This document shows, piece by piece, positions 1 to 11,275 of a stretch of DNA of 64,000 bases. Made by a program: the position numbers and the translations under genes. The notes under the pieces are model-generated. The model had not been told where the DNA came from, did not search any database, and saw only the letters and a program-made list of their open reading frames with translations. The stretch spans positions 79,067,079 to 79,131,078 of the forward strand of contig CM067367.1 in the NCBI GenBank assembly GCA_034401795.1, written 5' to 3'. The stretch's first letter is position 1. Every line of letters begins with the position of its first letter. The DNA is from Chaetoderma sp. LZ-2023a (taxonomy: Eukaryota; Mollusca; Caudofoveata; Chaetodermatida; Chaetodermatidae).

Positions 1-600
1 TCATCATGTCATAACATGGCTGATATCACTCAGCTAGCTCACATCATGTCATAACATGGCTGATGTCACTCAGATAGCACTCATCATGTCATAACATGGC
101 TGATATGACTTAGCTAGCTCACATCATGTCATAACATGGCTGATATCACTCAGCTAGCACTCATCATGTCATAGCATGGCTGATATCACTCAGCTAGCAC
201 TCATCATGTCATAACATGACTGATATCACTCAGCTACCACTCATCATGTCATAACATGACTGATATCACTCAGCTAGCATTCATCATGTCATAACATGAC
301 TGATATCACTCAGCTAGCTCACATCATGTCATAACATGGCTGATATCACTCAGATAGCACTCATCATGTCATAACATGGCTGATATGACTTAGCTAGCTC
401 ACATCATGTCATAACATGGCTGAAATCACTCAGCTAACGCACATCATGTCAGAACATGGTTGAAATCACTCAGCTAACGCACATCATGTCAGAACATGGC
501 TGAAATCACTCAGCTAACGCACATCATGTCAGAACATGGCTGATATCAGTCAGCTAGCACTCATCATGTTATAACAGGGCTGATACCACTCAGCTAACAC
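1..600. repeat. 40-bp satellite array, about 15 units
   Basis: The block ATCATGTCATAACATGGC recurs at positions 3, 43, 83, 123, 163 and so on at an exact 40-bp step to about 600, followed in each unit by TGATATCACTCAGCTAGC. Units differ by a few bases; the last units (about 440-540) share a TGAAATCACTCAGCTAACGC variant. The array runs off the left edge, so its true size is unknown. No coding sense in any frame. Confidence 0.97.
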
Positions 601-1012
601 TTATGATTTCATAAACATAATCAAGAAAATAGAGTATCGTTCTGCCGAGGCAGGGCCCTTGCACCACTTGGCACTAAAAATTCACAATGTCCCATCATTA
701 ACGTCATACATGGGCCAATGACCCATACATGGGTCAATAGCCCATAGGATTTAAGGCCATATAGCTTTCTCCTCCATGTATGTAATTGACCTCAAATTTG
801 ACAAAATGACCCATGTTTTATAGAGGTAGTGTGCCATTTGACCCCACTAGGCACTAAGCAACTAGCTCGGCAGAACCCTACAATAGAGGGATCCATTTCT
901 AGCTTTGCCTCGCTCATTTCCTCCCACTTGGTATGCATGTTGGAATCAATATTAACACATTGACCCCCGAATTCCACAAATCTCAATTTCAAGGTACCTC
1001 TCCAGTGAAGGT
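601..1012. other. no gene recognised
   Basis: Unique-looking AT-rich DNA after the satellite. Only a short open frame without recognisable similarity. The phrase CCCATACATGGG around 712-735 is a short palindromic duplication. Confidence 0.5.
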
Positions 1013-1111
1013 GTTCAATATTTTGAAACTAATTTAACAGAGAGCTGTTACTGGCTAGGCTATGGCAGCAATAGCTCCTAGTCAAATTAATTTCAAAATA
1101 AAATATTCAAC
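1013..1111. repeat. palindromic MITE, family M1
   Basis: Begins with GTTCAATATTTTGAAACTAA and ends with TTTCAAAATAAAATATTCAAC; the middle has CTATGGCAGCAATAGC. The two halves are reverse complements of each other with mismatches. At least nine related copies lie in this window (about 3454, 3668, 3914, 13593, 14510, 29153, 29590, 30063, 47850). No coding capacity. Confidence 0.85.
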
Positions 1112-2340
1112 CAAATATTTAATAGATTGTAAATTCACCAACCTTGCCAAAGACATACAATTTGTACACATTCACAACAGAGGATTAATTGATTTTCGTG
1201 AGAGAGCTACGTTATTTAATTTTGATCGTGACATTGGCTAACAAGTGATGTCGTGTATTGGTTATTACCTCAGACACTTGAGTGACAGATCGGATCCATT
1301 AGAGATAACTGAGTGACAAATTGCTAGGTACAGTACAGCTCAGAAATAAGATTACTAGTCTCCAAAACAAGAACGGTGAAGCGCAATGTCTCATCTGTAA
1401 ACTTGGCATAGTTTGCAATACAAATATTCAGTCAGGCACCAACAAACAACTGTAACCAATCAACCATGAACTCATGCTAAACTTCAGATAGTTTGATCTT
1501 GATCAAATTTCCAAAAATGAAATTACTAACGATGCAGATAATAACTTTGCATGGTATATATCCGGTGAGCAACTATTGAAAAAGAATGGTATATAAAAAA
1601 ATTAAACAAAAAAACATGTGAAAATTCCAGTCCAAAATCATGAAAAAAGTAGTATAAATCCCCCAAATCCTAAGCCAGAAATTGCTTCCAATCAAATGAA
1701 GTCCAAAATATTCAACAGAACATTTCTCAGTGTTCAAAATTGTACTACTTCACTAACATGTTTGTGCTTTAATTCTGGAAACATGTTAAGTTATTTCTGA
1801 GCGGCGCTGTAGTCTACTAATTACTATAATTTATCACAAGTACCATATTTTGCCAGAATCTCTCCAATCACATTACAACATTTGGCAACTTCTTTCAGAT
1901 TTCCTTTTCTTTCAGCTTTTCTTTTATCTTTCTTCAGTTCTGAAACAGAGAATGAAATTAATCATTTCAAGATAGGTGCTGCATCTCATTTAGAACTTTG
2001 TTTGTACTCGTCTTTCTCTCATTCATGCTAAAATTAGAGGGTACAACAGGCAACAGGCAGGGCCCGACCAATTCACTCACCAATTCATTTTTGAGAACAA
2101 TGAACCTCTGCAGTTTATCCATCAATCATATGACGTCATAATCAACTATATGACATTTAAGATGACATCATAATCAATACTGTCAGGATTGACATAGATA
2201 AGTGTCACAAACGCAGAATTGATGACAGACTAAGCATTGTTGCCAGATAGTAATGTGTTCAGAAATGCTATTACAACCAATTAGAGAACTAATTCCGAAC
2301 ACAATATCGCTACAATCTGGCAAGCCTGGCCAGATGTAAG
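1112..2340. other. no gene recognised
   Basis: AT-rich intergenic or intronic DNA. The short open frame at 1618-1800 has no recognisable domain and unbiased composition, so I do not call it a gene. Confidence 0.5.
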
Positions 2341-2590
2341 CAACCACCATAAAATGATCCAAAGTGGAATCAAACGATCGAGAAAATTTGCTTGAACGCT
2401 ACAGAATTAAAATGTGGGAGATTGCTTCTTATGTTGGCAACAAAATGACTCTTGCGAATGGAGGCGAATGACATTCTCGCGAGATTTCATACGCTAACGG
2501 GAGTATTGCCAACGTTGAGCAGATGAGCAAAACTATGTTGGCCCAACGTAGTGGTAAACGTTGAGCTAATGTTTGATATTATTGTTTTCG
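2341..2590 (-). repeat. dispersed GTTGGCCCAACGT-type repeat
   Basis: Contains TGCCAACGTTGAGCAGATGA and GTTGGCCCAACGTAGTGG at about 2505-2570. Its reverse complement matches, with few changes, the repeat at 37020-37110 (TTTACCACTATGTTC, TTTTGCTCATCGGCCCAATG). The outer limits are approximate. Confidence 0.7.
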
Positions 2591-3453
2591 CGCCGATTCC
2601 ATTTAAACATTGGAAAATGAGCTGTTAACACGATTGAGTCTAGATTTGTGTTCTAATTTGCACTCTAGAGGCGTTTTTGTACCATGAAAATAGGTAACTA
2701 TATATACAAACTATACTAAACACGGTTAAGAGTCACACACAGTGTGGGTAGAAATGGCTTTGGATTGGACATAGACAGTATGATGATGTTATTGACTTGA
2801 AAGCTCTACTTAGGCGCCATATGTAAATACTTAAATAATGTCCCTAATCAATCTAAGGGGTGGGTGGGTGTTAGCAGAGGGGGGTTTGGTGGTTGTAAAC
2901 CTGACCTACCCACCTGAAATCCTTAAGTTAATGGTGCCTGATACTTATATTTGTTAGCAAGCAAACACCATTCCCCACCCCAAATCTTCGTGCACAGGCA
3001 TGCATGCGCACAGTTTAAAAGCAAGATGGATGGAAGGACAGCAACCACCACCCACCCACCCTCAAATAATCTTCCTATCCCCATGCCCATTGCCCATGAC
3101 ATCTTATCAAATTATTTGCTGATGGTATATATAGATAGAGAGACGGGGAAGCTATGTATTGACGCATTCAAAAATGTGGAAGTAGAATATTGCATAACTT
3201 ATCTATCCCACCCCAGGATTCACATCTCTGCTCTGCTCCACCATATTCTAAGTATGCTTTCCAGGAAATACTTCTACATGAGCATTGAGCTGACACATTC
3301 TTGCATGTTGTCTAGTTCTTGAGAGAACACCTACCCACTTGGCAATTAGTTTTTGAGAATAACTTGTGATTGGCTAATAAAATCCCAAAATAGGCAAATT
3401 TCCTGGCAAAGAGAGTTAAATGAAAAGTAACCTCATGTTTCATAGACATAAGC
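2591..3453. other. no gene recognised
   Basis: Contains a 123-codon open frame at 2951-3322. It has no recognisable motif, is interrupted by low-complexity stretches and lacks any splice or family support, so I leave it uncalled. Confidence 0.45.
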
Positions 3454-3505
3454 TGTTGAATATTTTAAAATTAATTTGACTGAAATCTGTTACTGTTCTA
3501 GACAG
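3454..3505. repeat. partial M1 palindromic MITE
   Basis: GTTGAATATTTTAAAATTAA followed by TTTGACTG matches the left half of the M1 family; the right half is degraded. Confidence 0.6.
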
Positions 3506-3667
3506 TGAATAACATGGGATCTACATATTATATTAATCTATTCACCAACAGACTAAGATTTCACAACTTATTAGTCAATTAGCCAACAACACTTTCTTAT
3601 CCAAATCTTAAGTCTTTCACTGACAAACCCCTTAAACGTATATTCCTTACGATATAAAACTTATTCT

Positions 3668-3746
3668 GTTACATATTTTGAGATTAATTTGACTGCTAGT
3701 CATTGCAGCCTAACTTCCAGACAAATTAATTTCAAAATATTCAACA
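3668..3746. repeat. palindromic MITE, family M1
   Basis: GTTACATATTTTGAGATTAA on the left mirrors TTAATTTCAAAATATTCAAC on the right. Confidence 0.8.
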
Positions 3747-3865
3747 GTTTTCCTATATGGTATCGTTGAAAATGAGATATGGGGAATTCATCGGTGAAAG
3801 GGTTAACTTTTTAGCCCATGTTTTGAAATGTATACAATCGAATGAATCCATCACCACCAAGTCTT

Positions 3866-4075
3866 GGTAACCATTTCAACTGAACACTCCATACCATTAA
3901 TACAAGATTATTTTTAATATTTTGATACTAATCTGTCTGGAAGCTGTTGCTTCAAAATATTCAACAGCAGCCCTATATGAGTACTTTTAATTTGAAATAT
4001 TAGGATTTCAGGGTTTATTACTATTCAACATAATCTTGTATTAATGGCATGTAGTGTTCAGTTGAAATGGTTACC
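3866..4075. repeat. foldback: 46-bp inverted arms around an M1 MITE
   Basis: The arm at 3866-3911 begins GGTAACCATTTCAACTGAAC and ends TACAAGATTAT. The arm at 4030-4075 is its reverse complement with two mismatches in 46 positions. A degraded M1 palindrome (about 3914-3967) sits in the 118-bp loop. Such arms could be the ends of a foldback-type DNA transposon or an inverted duplication. Confidence 0.85.
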
Positions 4076-4149
4076 TAATAGAGATGGACTGTATACAATG
4101 CAAAACATTGGCTATAATTGTTACGATTTGGCTAAGAAAAACTGTAGTT

Positions 4150-4640
4150 GGCTAATCTATTGGCTAATCATTTGCGAAAGCCAGGCCTGTCCCTGCAATA
4201 GGATGATTTTAACAAAATTTGGATCAAAGGATTCTATCATCCACGACTCCAGAATCTTCATTCAGAATTTTGATGCATCAATTTTTTGGGCCAAAATTTT
4301 AGATTTAATTACAAATTTACCGGATATTGTCAAATTGCTGCTCCTTATTATTTTGAGCAATTTCAACCAAATTTGTCAATTTTTCCGGTGGCCAAAAACG
4401 GCATCTGTAGTGGTTCTGGGAAATGTCCATTTGCAGACCAAGAGAAGAGTATTTTTGAAAATTTAAATAAAGTTTCAAAAATAATCTCTTGGTCTGCAAA
4501 TGGACATTTTCTTAAAGAAAATTGAAATTTTCTTGAACACATTCAGGTTTAAAGGGTTAATGTAGTCGTGTAAATTTAAATGCAAATGTTTCAAATGCTA
4601 ATGTTCCAGGTGAGCGTCACAGACCCTTGGGTCTTTTGTT
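4150..4640 (+). repeat. molluscan-type dispersed repeat, 3' part
   Basis: Shows the phrases TTACCGGATATTGTCAAA and TTTCAACCAAATTTGTC, which recur at 37480-37870. Ends in CAGGTGAGCGTCACAGACCC and TTGGGTCTTTTGTTA, equivalent to the end at 9819-9848. An M2 MITE lies inside it. Start is approximate. Confidence 0.55.
4421..4510. repeat. palindromic MITE, family M2 (short form)
   Basis: AAATGTCCATTTGCAGACCA on the left mirrors GGTCTGCAAATGGACATTTT on the right. The usual central block (GACTGGCTCG...CGAGCCAGTC) is missing here, leaving an almost perfect hairpin. Confidence 0.85.
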
Positions 4641-4959
4641 ATGTACACAGTTGACAGTCATCAGTTGCCTGGACAGATGTTTATATACTATTCCCTGCAT
4701 AACACCTTCATTATCTGTGTGCAATTCCAATCTGATCTGCTATCTAGGAGTAATTGTTCAAGTATGATAGCAATTACTATTAATCATCCCCTTTTTAGTC
4801 TAAATTCTCTGAAGCAATGCTTCAGTTCAAGAGATAAATATGAGAATAAAATATTTTAAAACATGATTATTCAGCTGAAACAATAGTCATCAAAATCATT
4901 TCATCAATAAATAATATGCTGTTCAATGTGGATTACACCGAGTGGCACTTGTTATTCAA

Positions 4960-5640
4960 GATTTTCTCAAAATTAGACTGATAAACTAATTTAAATGGTA
5001 CCTGAGGGACATTTACTTAATTTTTTCTTCTGGATTTTCTCACAATTGCACTGAAGAACAGTCCAGGTAGGTAACTAGAATCTGAGGGCAATTTAGTTAA
5101 CTTTTTACTCAAGATTTCATGAAAAATTGTTGAAAAAAACTTGAGTAAATGGTATCTGGGTCCTTTATTTAACTTTTTATTGAAGATTTCCTGAAATTTT
5201 GTTGAAAACCTTAGGTAAATGGTACTAGCTGGTCATTTACATTCATTTTTCTTCAGAATTTTCTCAAAATTGGACTGAAAAAGTTGGGTTAGATAGTTAA
5301 GCAAACGGCCATCAGGTGCAATTTACTTAATTTTGCAGTCCATTTTTTTTAGAAAATAATACACAAAAAGTTAAGTAAAATGGCAGTCAGACACAATCCA
5401 CTTAGGTTTACTCATCTAATTTTGAGGAAATCTTAAATAAAAAGTTTTGTAAATGGCTGTCAGGTCTCATCAGTTAATTGAGGGTTTTTTGCTCTTCAAT
5501 AAATACTTAAGTAAATGGACCTCAGGTAACATTTACTTAAGCTTTTCAGGCCAATTTTGAAAAAATCTTGAATAAATGCATGTTGCATGTAAGCCAATGG
5601 CCCTCAGATACCATTTACTTAAGACTTTTTGATCTGTTGC
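4960..5640. repeat. degenerate tandem repeat, about 85-110 bp per unit
   Basis: Phrases of the form GTAAATGG(T/C)-CC-TCAGG, CATTTACTTAA and TTTCTCAAAATTGGACTG return about every 100 bases. The copies are so diverged that unit borders are uncertain, which implies an old array. Confidence 0.65.
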
Positions 5641-5798
5641 ATTCCATTGATTACTATTTGCCAGAGTTATCTTCCATGAAAAACTTACAATTCACGAAGG
5701 TTCATTTACAGTTCTTCAAAGATGTAAGTTTTGCAAGCCTATGTTGAGTTTCATTAAAATTCTTGTTTAAGGACAGCTTGAAAATATAATTGTTAAAA

Positions 5799-5921
5799 TT
5801 GTATACTGTTATAGAGTTAGACTGAGGAGCTCATTGCTATTGTAGTCTGTTACAGGTTTAGATTGAGGAGCTCATTGCTATTGTATACTGCTATAGGCTT
5901 AGATTGAGGAGCTCACTGCAA
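5799..5921. repeat. three tandem 41-bp units
   Basis: TTGTATACTGTTATAG..., TTGTAGTCTGTTACAG... and TTGTATACTGCTATAG..., each followed by TTAGA(C/T)TGAGGAGCTCA, form three consecutive 41-bp copies with few differences. Confidence 0.9.
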
Positions 5922-6371
5922 TTTTATATCCAAGCAGTCTGGTGTGAATGTGGGATATTACGACCACCTAGGAGCACAGAGTAACTGTCAGAATATGAAT
6001 AGTGAATCGAGCCAAGGCCCAAGTGTATGCCCTAGGTGACAGATAATAGTTGGCAGAATTTTTTGAAAATAGATTGAGTGTTGTTGTTTCCTTAAGTTCT
6101 TTACTGTCAAATTGTTTTCAAAATAATCAGCCAGTTATTTATAGCCATTTTAGCCTTTATCCTTTGTCATAAATAACACAAGTTAATTCTCTTTTTCTGG
6201 TAAATGAATTTTCGAATACCAGCACAGCACTGCAGTAATTATAGACAACAATTTTTGTCAATTTACCACGAATGACTGGCTTCGTTATCGAGCCAATTCT
6301 TCAAGTGGTAAAATCTAAAAAATAGTTGCCGCCTCCTGCAAGCTTTCACAATGGTTTAATGAAAAAAGCTG
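5922..6371. other. no gene recognised
   Basis: AT-rich DNA with no open frame or repeat that I can name. Confidence 0.45.
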
Positions 6372-6595
6372 TTAACCCTTTAATCCTCGAACTGAAAAAT
6401 AAATTCCATGTTTTCATTGAAAATGTCCCTTTGCCGACCAAGAGATTATTTTTTAAATTTTAACACTGGAATGGCTGGTTCGGTTATTGAGCCAGCCATC
6501 CCAGTGGTAATTGTAAAAAATAATCCTCTTAGTCTGCAAATGCACATTTCACAGGACCACTACAGAAGCTGTTTTTGGCTGGCTAAAGAGTTAAA
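6372..6595. repeat. palindromic MITE, family M2, near full length
   Basis: Starts with GTTAACCCTTTAATCC and ends with GGCTAAAGAGTTAA. Inside, AAATGTCCCTTTGCCGACCA mirrors TTAGTCTGCAAATGCACATT, and the centre reads ATGGCTGGTTCGGTTATTGA then GCCAGCCATCCCAGTGG. This copy shows the whole element: TTAACCCTTT-like ends, long arms and a small central loop. Confidence 0.8.
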
Positions 6596-7230
6596 ACAAG
6601 AATCATTTCCAGTGACTTCCATTTCCAGTGTTAAAACTAACCCTATGAACCTGTGGTCGAATAAGGTGGTGGCACAATATACACTCTCTGAATCTGAATT
6701 GCTTAAATCAGGTAGCCATATTGGATTTTGAATGCAGGGCAGTTGTCATAGCCACAATAGATATTGTCAAAAGGAACAAATGATGAAAGTTGTGTTCCAT
6801 CATGCAAATGTCAAAATTGTTGACAGACAAACTGCCAGACCTGTGTACACTAGTAAAGTTTTTCCAGTATGGCTGCCTTGAAATTTAAATATTCCTCAAG
6901 GGAAAGGTTAAACCCTTTAATGGCATGGTTCATACACAAGTAGACAGAGTATGGAAAAGTGTGGAATTATAAGAAACCAATATAGTCAGGCCTTGAAAAT
7001 TATGGAAAATTTTATATTTTCTCATACAGCTTTGGAAAATATTGATCTTAGTTACAAATTTCATAATTTTTCTGAAAAATTTTGCAGCTTTCATATGGGC
7101 ACAGATTTGAGACATAAAATGGGACTAGAAGTAGATTAATTAGGTCTGGAAAAGGTATAAAAAAGTATGGAATTTCATTATGCAGAAGATGTATGAACCC
7201 TGTAATGAGAAAATGTAGTCAAGAAAAAAA
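6596..7230. other. no gene recognised
   Basis: AT-rich spacer. Overlapping short frames on both strands at 6930-7139 reflect low stop density, not a gene. Confidence 0.45.
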
Positions 7231-8996
7231 ATTGTCCCCTAGAAAATATCCATTTGCAGACCCATGTAGGGCTGCGCGATATACCGATACCATATTTAAA
7301 ACCGATATCCTGCACTGACGGTTTCATAACCGATTATAAAAAATAAATATCGAAAAACCGAATATGAACATATTTTCGGTTTTTCGTATCAGGATTGTTA
7401 AAAATAAAAGATACTAACGAGCATGAAAATCGTAATGAATAATAATGGCCATACTTTCCATTAAGCTATGTTCGGGGCAACTAATAATTGAACGTGGCCC
7501 CAATTGCGCATATTGTGTAACTCCATGTAACTCGCTGTACGCCGAGAGAAATCAAGCAGTGAATTAATTAAATAAATATCCACTTGTCTTTTCTCTGGTA
7601 GTCTCAGATAAATTTGCAATATAAAACACAATACTAATGTGGGAATTTGTCATTAAAATTTGTATCGGGGAAAACATTTCTAAACAACGGCATCCATTTT
7701 ATTTACGTCACCGGCTAATTAACATAATGCAAAGTCGTCCCAACACTAAATCGCCCGAATGCATCAAAATCTCGACAATAAATAAAATGCTGAATATATT
7801 TTGCTGATTAGGATATAATTTTAAATAAAATTATTACTCAAACCGTTTTTAAAACGTTATCTTCTAAACACAATATCATATTAACATATGAAATTCGCGA
7901 TCGCAATATTACAGTTAATATTTTCTTCAAGGCATGATTTCGTCCTCGGGCCGAATTGGAAATGAAAGAAGAAAGGGAGATAATTACATCATAATTAATT
8001 ACAATCTCGTGATTTACGTCTTTTCGCAACCTGTTTTGCTGATTTATGATTAATTTTGACAAAATAAACGATGTTTATTTAACTGTGCGATAATTTAGGC
8101 GGTCTAATTAATAATTTCACTCCCGCGATGATGAATATTATAAGGTATATTACGCTTTAAAGGCGTAAAACGTTACGAATGTATCAGGGCATGAAAATAC
8201 GTTCTGTTTTCGTGCTAATTTTTATCATTTAAATTTTTTGTTTCATGTCCATAAAACCGATATTCGGTTAAAACCAATATGAAAAGTCATATCGAAACCG
8301 ATATGGCTGTAAGCCAAACCGCGCAGCCCTAGACCCATGAGATTATTTTTGACAACTTATCACTAAAATGACAGACTGACTTGATGATTTAGCCAGTCCG
8401 CGATAAGATTTCAAGAATATATTGCCCCATAGAAAATGTCCATTTGCAGACCATGAGAAGACTATTTTTGACAACTTAACACTGGAATAACTGGCTTGGT
8501 GATTGAACCAATCATTGCAGTGATAAGTTTCAAAAATAGCATTCACTTGGTCTGCGGATGGATATACATTGCCCTATAGAAAATATCCATTTGCAGACAG
8601 TGAAAAGACTATTATTGACAACTTACCACTGGAATGACTGCTTGGTTCTTGAGCCAATCATGGCAGTTATAAAATTTCAAAAATAGCATTCTCTTGGTCT
8701 GCAAATGAATTATACATTGCCCATAGGAAATGTCCATTTGCAGACCATGAGAAGACTATTTTTGAGAACTTAACACTGGAATAACTGGCTTGGTGATTAA
8801 GCCAGTCATTGCAGTGATAAGATTTCAAAAATAGCATTCTCTTGATCTGCTAATGGATAAAGATTGCCCCATAGAAAATTTCCATTTGCAGACCATGAGA
8901 ATACTATTTTTGACAACTTACCACTGGAATGACTGGCTTGGTGTTTGAGCCAATCATTCCAGTGATAAGATTCCAAGAATAGCATTCTTTGATTGC
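7231..8996. repeat. tandem array of five M2 palindromes, split by a hAT element
   Basis: Units begin with ATTG(C/T)CCC-ATAG followed by AAATGTCCATTTGCAGACC at about 7231, 8420, 8567, 8715 and 8867, a step of 147-152 bp. Each unit carries the M2 arms and the GACTGGCTTGGTGATTGAGC centre. The first unit is interrupted after GCAGACCCATG by the element at 7267-8331 and resumes at 8340. Confidence 0.85.
7267..8331. mobile_element. non-autonomous hAT-type DNA transposon
   Basis: Left end TAGGGCTGCGCGATATACCG; right end ...GCGCAGCCCTA. The 8-bp flanks are identical: GACCCATG at 7259-7266 and 8332-8339. TAGGGCTG-type inverted ends plus an 8-bp target duplication are the signature of the hAT superfamily. 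Subterminal DNA is rich in CCGATA/TATCGG motifs (for example 7278-7310 and 8256-8304), as usual for this group. At 1065 bp, with no transposase frame and an AT-rich middle, it is a non-autonomous copy. The perfect duplication suggests fairly recent insertion. Confidence 0.93.
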
Positions 8997-9339
8997 AATT
9001 CCAGGGGCCCAACTGGTGAATAATATATTATATGATTCAAAAGTACTTTCCTTTGTTTTGCATCCTGGGCCAGGGTGATGAGTGTGCACCAAATCAATGT
9101 CTAGTGTAACAGATAGAAGGCCTTGCAATGAGATGCATTCTATGATTTCTTCTTCATCACTCTTAAATGATTGGATGCAGTAAATGGAATAACATCTGTA
9201 ATACCGGTACCAAATTCCCAAAAGACATTCTCAGTCAATCTCAGAATGACAAACACACATCCGTGATGGATGTGACCACAGTGTTTCTAAAGACTGTTTT
9301 CAAAGTCTCATACATACTTGTTATTAACAACACACTTAT

Positions 9340-9850
9340 TTGTTCAAATAGAGTCGATCGGCCAATTTGGTCGGTGGCCATCTTGGATTTTGGCCAATTT
9401 GTAGAAATGTCTTTAAAAATCTCTGAAACCGCTTGGGATTCAAAACTCATGAAACATCATCTAGGGCAAGAGCTAAGCCAAGTTTGTTCAAGAGAACTTG
9501 ATTAACCAAATGGTTCGGCAGCCATCTTGGATCATCTAGTTTTCGCGAAAACGACTTCTCCAGAACCGCTGAATGGATCGGACTGAAAATTGTATATGTG
9601 TATATGTAAAAAAACATGTCCGCCATGAATCAATCAAAACATAACGTTTTTGGCGAACATCTTGTATTTTCTGCTAAATTTCTTAGAAAATCATACTTAT
9701 TAACTACTGGGCCAATTTTAATAAAACTTGGCTAAGCTTTCTTCACAGAAATTTGATCGGTAAATTTTACTAATGGTCATCTCGTTTTGTTCGGTTGTGT
9801 CAGCGGGCAAATATCTCAGGTAAACGATACAGGCCCCTTGGGCCTCTTAT
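9340..9850 (+). repeat. molluscan-type dispersed repeat, 3' half
   Basis: Contains GATCGGCCAATTTGGTCGG, GGCCATCTTGGATTTTGG, ACTTCTCCAGAACCGCTGAA and ends with ACGATACAGGCCCCTTGGGC then CTCTTATTA. The same phrases occur in order at 52180-52450 and 54090-54830. The family is non-coding; short open frames in it are incidental. Confidence 0.75.
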
Positions 9851-10450
9851 TAATATTCTAAACAACCCACATGCTTTGGCATAGAGACATGAACAAGCAA
9901 TGTCTCATTTTGTGAGGTATTTGCTATGGTTAAAGGGAAATGGTACATTTTATCTTGTTTAGTTTTATACAATAGCAAGATAGAGATTGCAGACCCTCGC
10001 CCTGCCATTTTTATCACTTTGTACATCTTTCCTATTAGTCAGATTTTGTCATATTACGTCCAAAATTGTGAAACCTAATGTATGGTCACATCCTTTATGT
10101 AAAAATTTTGAGCTAAATAATTTCCAAAAATTTGATCTGGCTTTTTTATGGATCATGGCTAATGTTGGATATCTGCTTTGAAGGCTTTCGCAATAAAATT
10201 TGAGACAAATCTGATTAGTTTTTATGGGGAGCACCACACGTAAACAGACCAACAAACACACACATACACCCCCATCCCCCACATACCACCCCCACCCACC
10301 ACCTACATAGACGCACGCACACACAAACGCACGAATAAAATGATGATGACAGTCTGAAACGCTGCTCAAACCCAATAATGCTTCTTTATGCATACGACAG
10401 TGTTAACAATAATTTGCTGCTTTATTTTAGCTCAAATTTTAACACAAGAA
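9851..10450. other. no gene; CA/CCCA-rich tract
   Basis: Holds a CA- and CCCA-rich microsatellite at about 10245-10330 and otherwise featureless AT-rich DNA. The minus-strand frame over it is a by-product of the microsatellite. Confidence 0.5.
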
Positions 10451-10451
10451 T

Positions 10452-10560
10452 GTAGGGTTGGGCGGTATCTCGATATTATCGAAAAAATCACGATCTATCG
10501 AATATCGACATAATTTCAAAAAATCGTAAACATCGTGTATATCGTTATGAAGATATTTTC
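10452..10560 (+). mobile_element. left end of a hAT-like element
   Basis: TAGGGTTGGGCGGTATCTCG at 10452 followed by ATCGATATTATCGA-type motifs resembles hAT ends such as that at 7267. I could not find the matching right end or target duplication, so this is probably a truncated copy. Confidence 0.45.
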
Positions 10561-10943
10561 ATTTTTCTCATTTTGATTTTGAAAGAGATTCAATATATAC
10601 TACTTACCTGTGGTCTGCTCGGTAATATTCCCATCTTTACTGTATCACAAAAAAATGGCAAGCTCGCAAATTATTTCATTGCTTCGGATTCTAACACTGT
10701 ACTAGTTGACACACGACTGCCGATCCACTCATTTTTATTGCCTTGTACTTGAACATGTTCAGAACCCGTATTGCTCAACAACAGCGAGATGCTCCCGGTA
10801 ATAGGCCGTTTTCTATTGCAAGACGAGACCGGGACCCAATCGAATTAGATTCTGGCAAGATTGGCGGAAACGCGAGATTTCATTCGTAAACAAAAAGATT
10901 GCGGTCGAAAAAATTAGGATTGCCGATTTTTTAATTTTCCATT

Positions 10944-11275
10944 AGGTTTGCACGATTTTTGATTTGAAACATCGCAATCGATTTTATGAAAAAAATTGTG
11001 ATTTTCGATTAAATCGTGGGTCCAAATTCCCAAAAGTATCAGAAGCGACGAATTCTTACCATCTTACATCTATGCTTAATGTATATCTTCTATCCATCAT
11101 CGCCGGTGTGAAATTACTAATTGAAACCGCCTATAGCAAGAAATTAGAACACATGATGATGTTCATGCGACGAATTCTTACCATCCTACGTCTATGCTAG
11201 GCTTGCACGATTTTTTATTTGAAACATCGCGATTGATTTTTTAAATCGTAGGTCCAAATTCCCAAAAGTATAAAC
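10944..11275. repeat. direct repeat pair with TTGCACGATTTTT ends
   Basis: TTAGGTTTGCACGATTTTTG at 10944 and CTAGGCTTGCACGATTTTTT at about 11199 both continue ATTTGAAACATCGC(A/G)AT and end GGTCCAAATTCCCAAAAGTA. GCGACGAATTCTTACCATC also occurs at about 11046 and 11167. The unit thus appears twice in about 250 bp, possibly solo ends of a transposon. Confidence 0.6.

Noticed and set aside
1-600. CRISPR-like array
   Set aside because: Units are contiguous 40-bp satellite copies without unique spacers, in eukaryotic DNA.
2951-3322. 123-codon open frame as a gene
   Set aside because: No recognisable motif, no splice context or codon bias; sits in AT-rich non-coding DNA.
10452-10944. Complete hAT element
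   Set aside because: Only a left-end-like sequence is visible; no inverted right end or 8-bp duplication was found.
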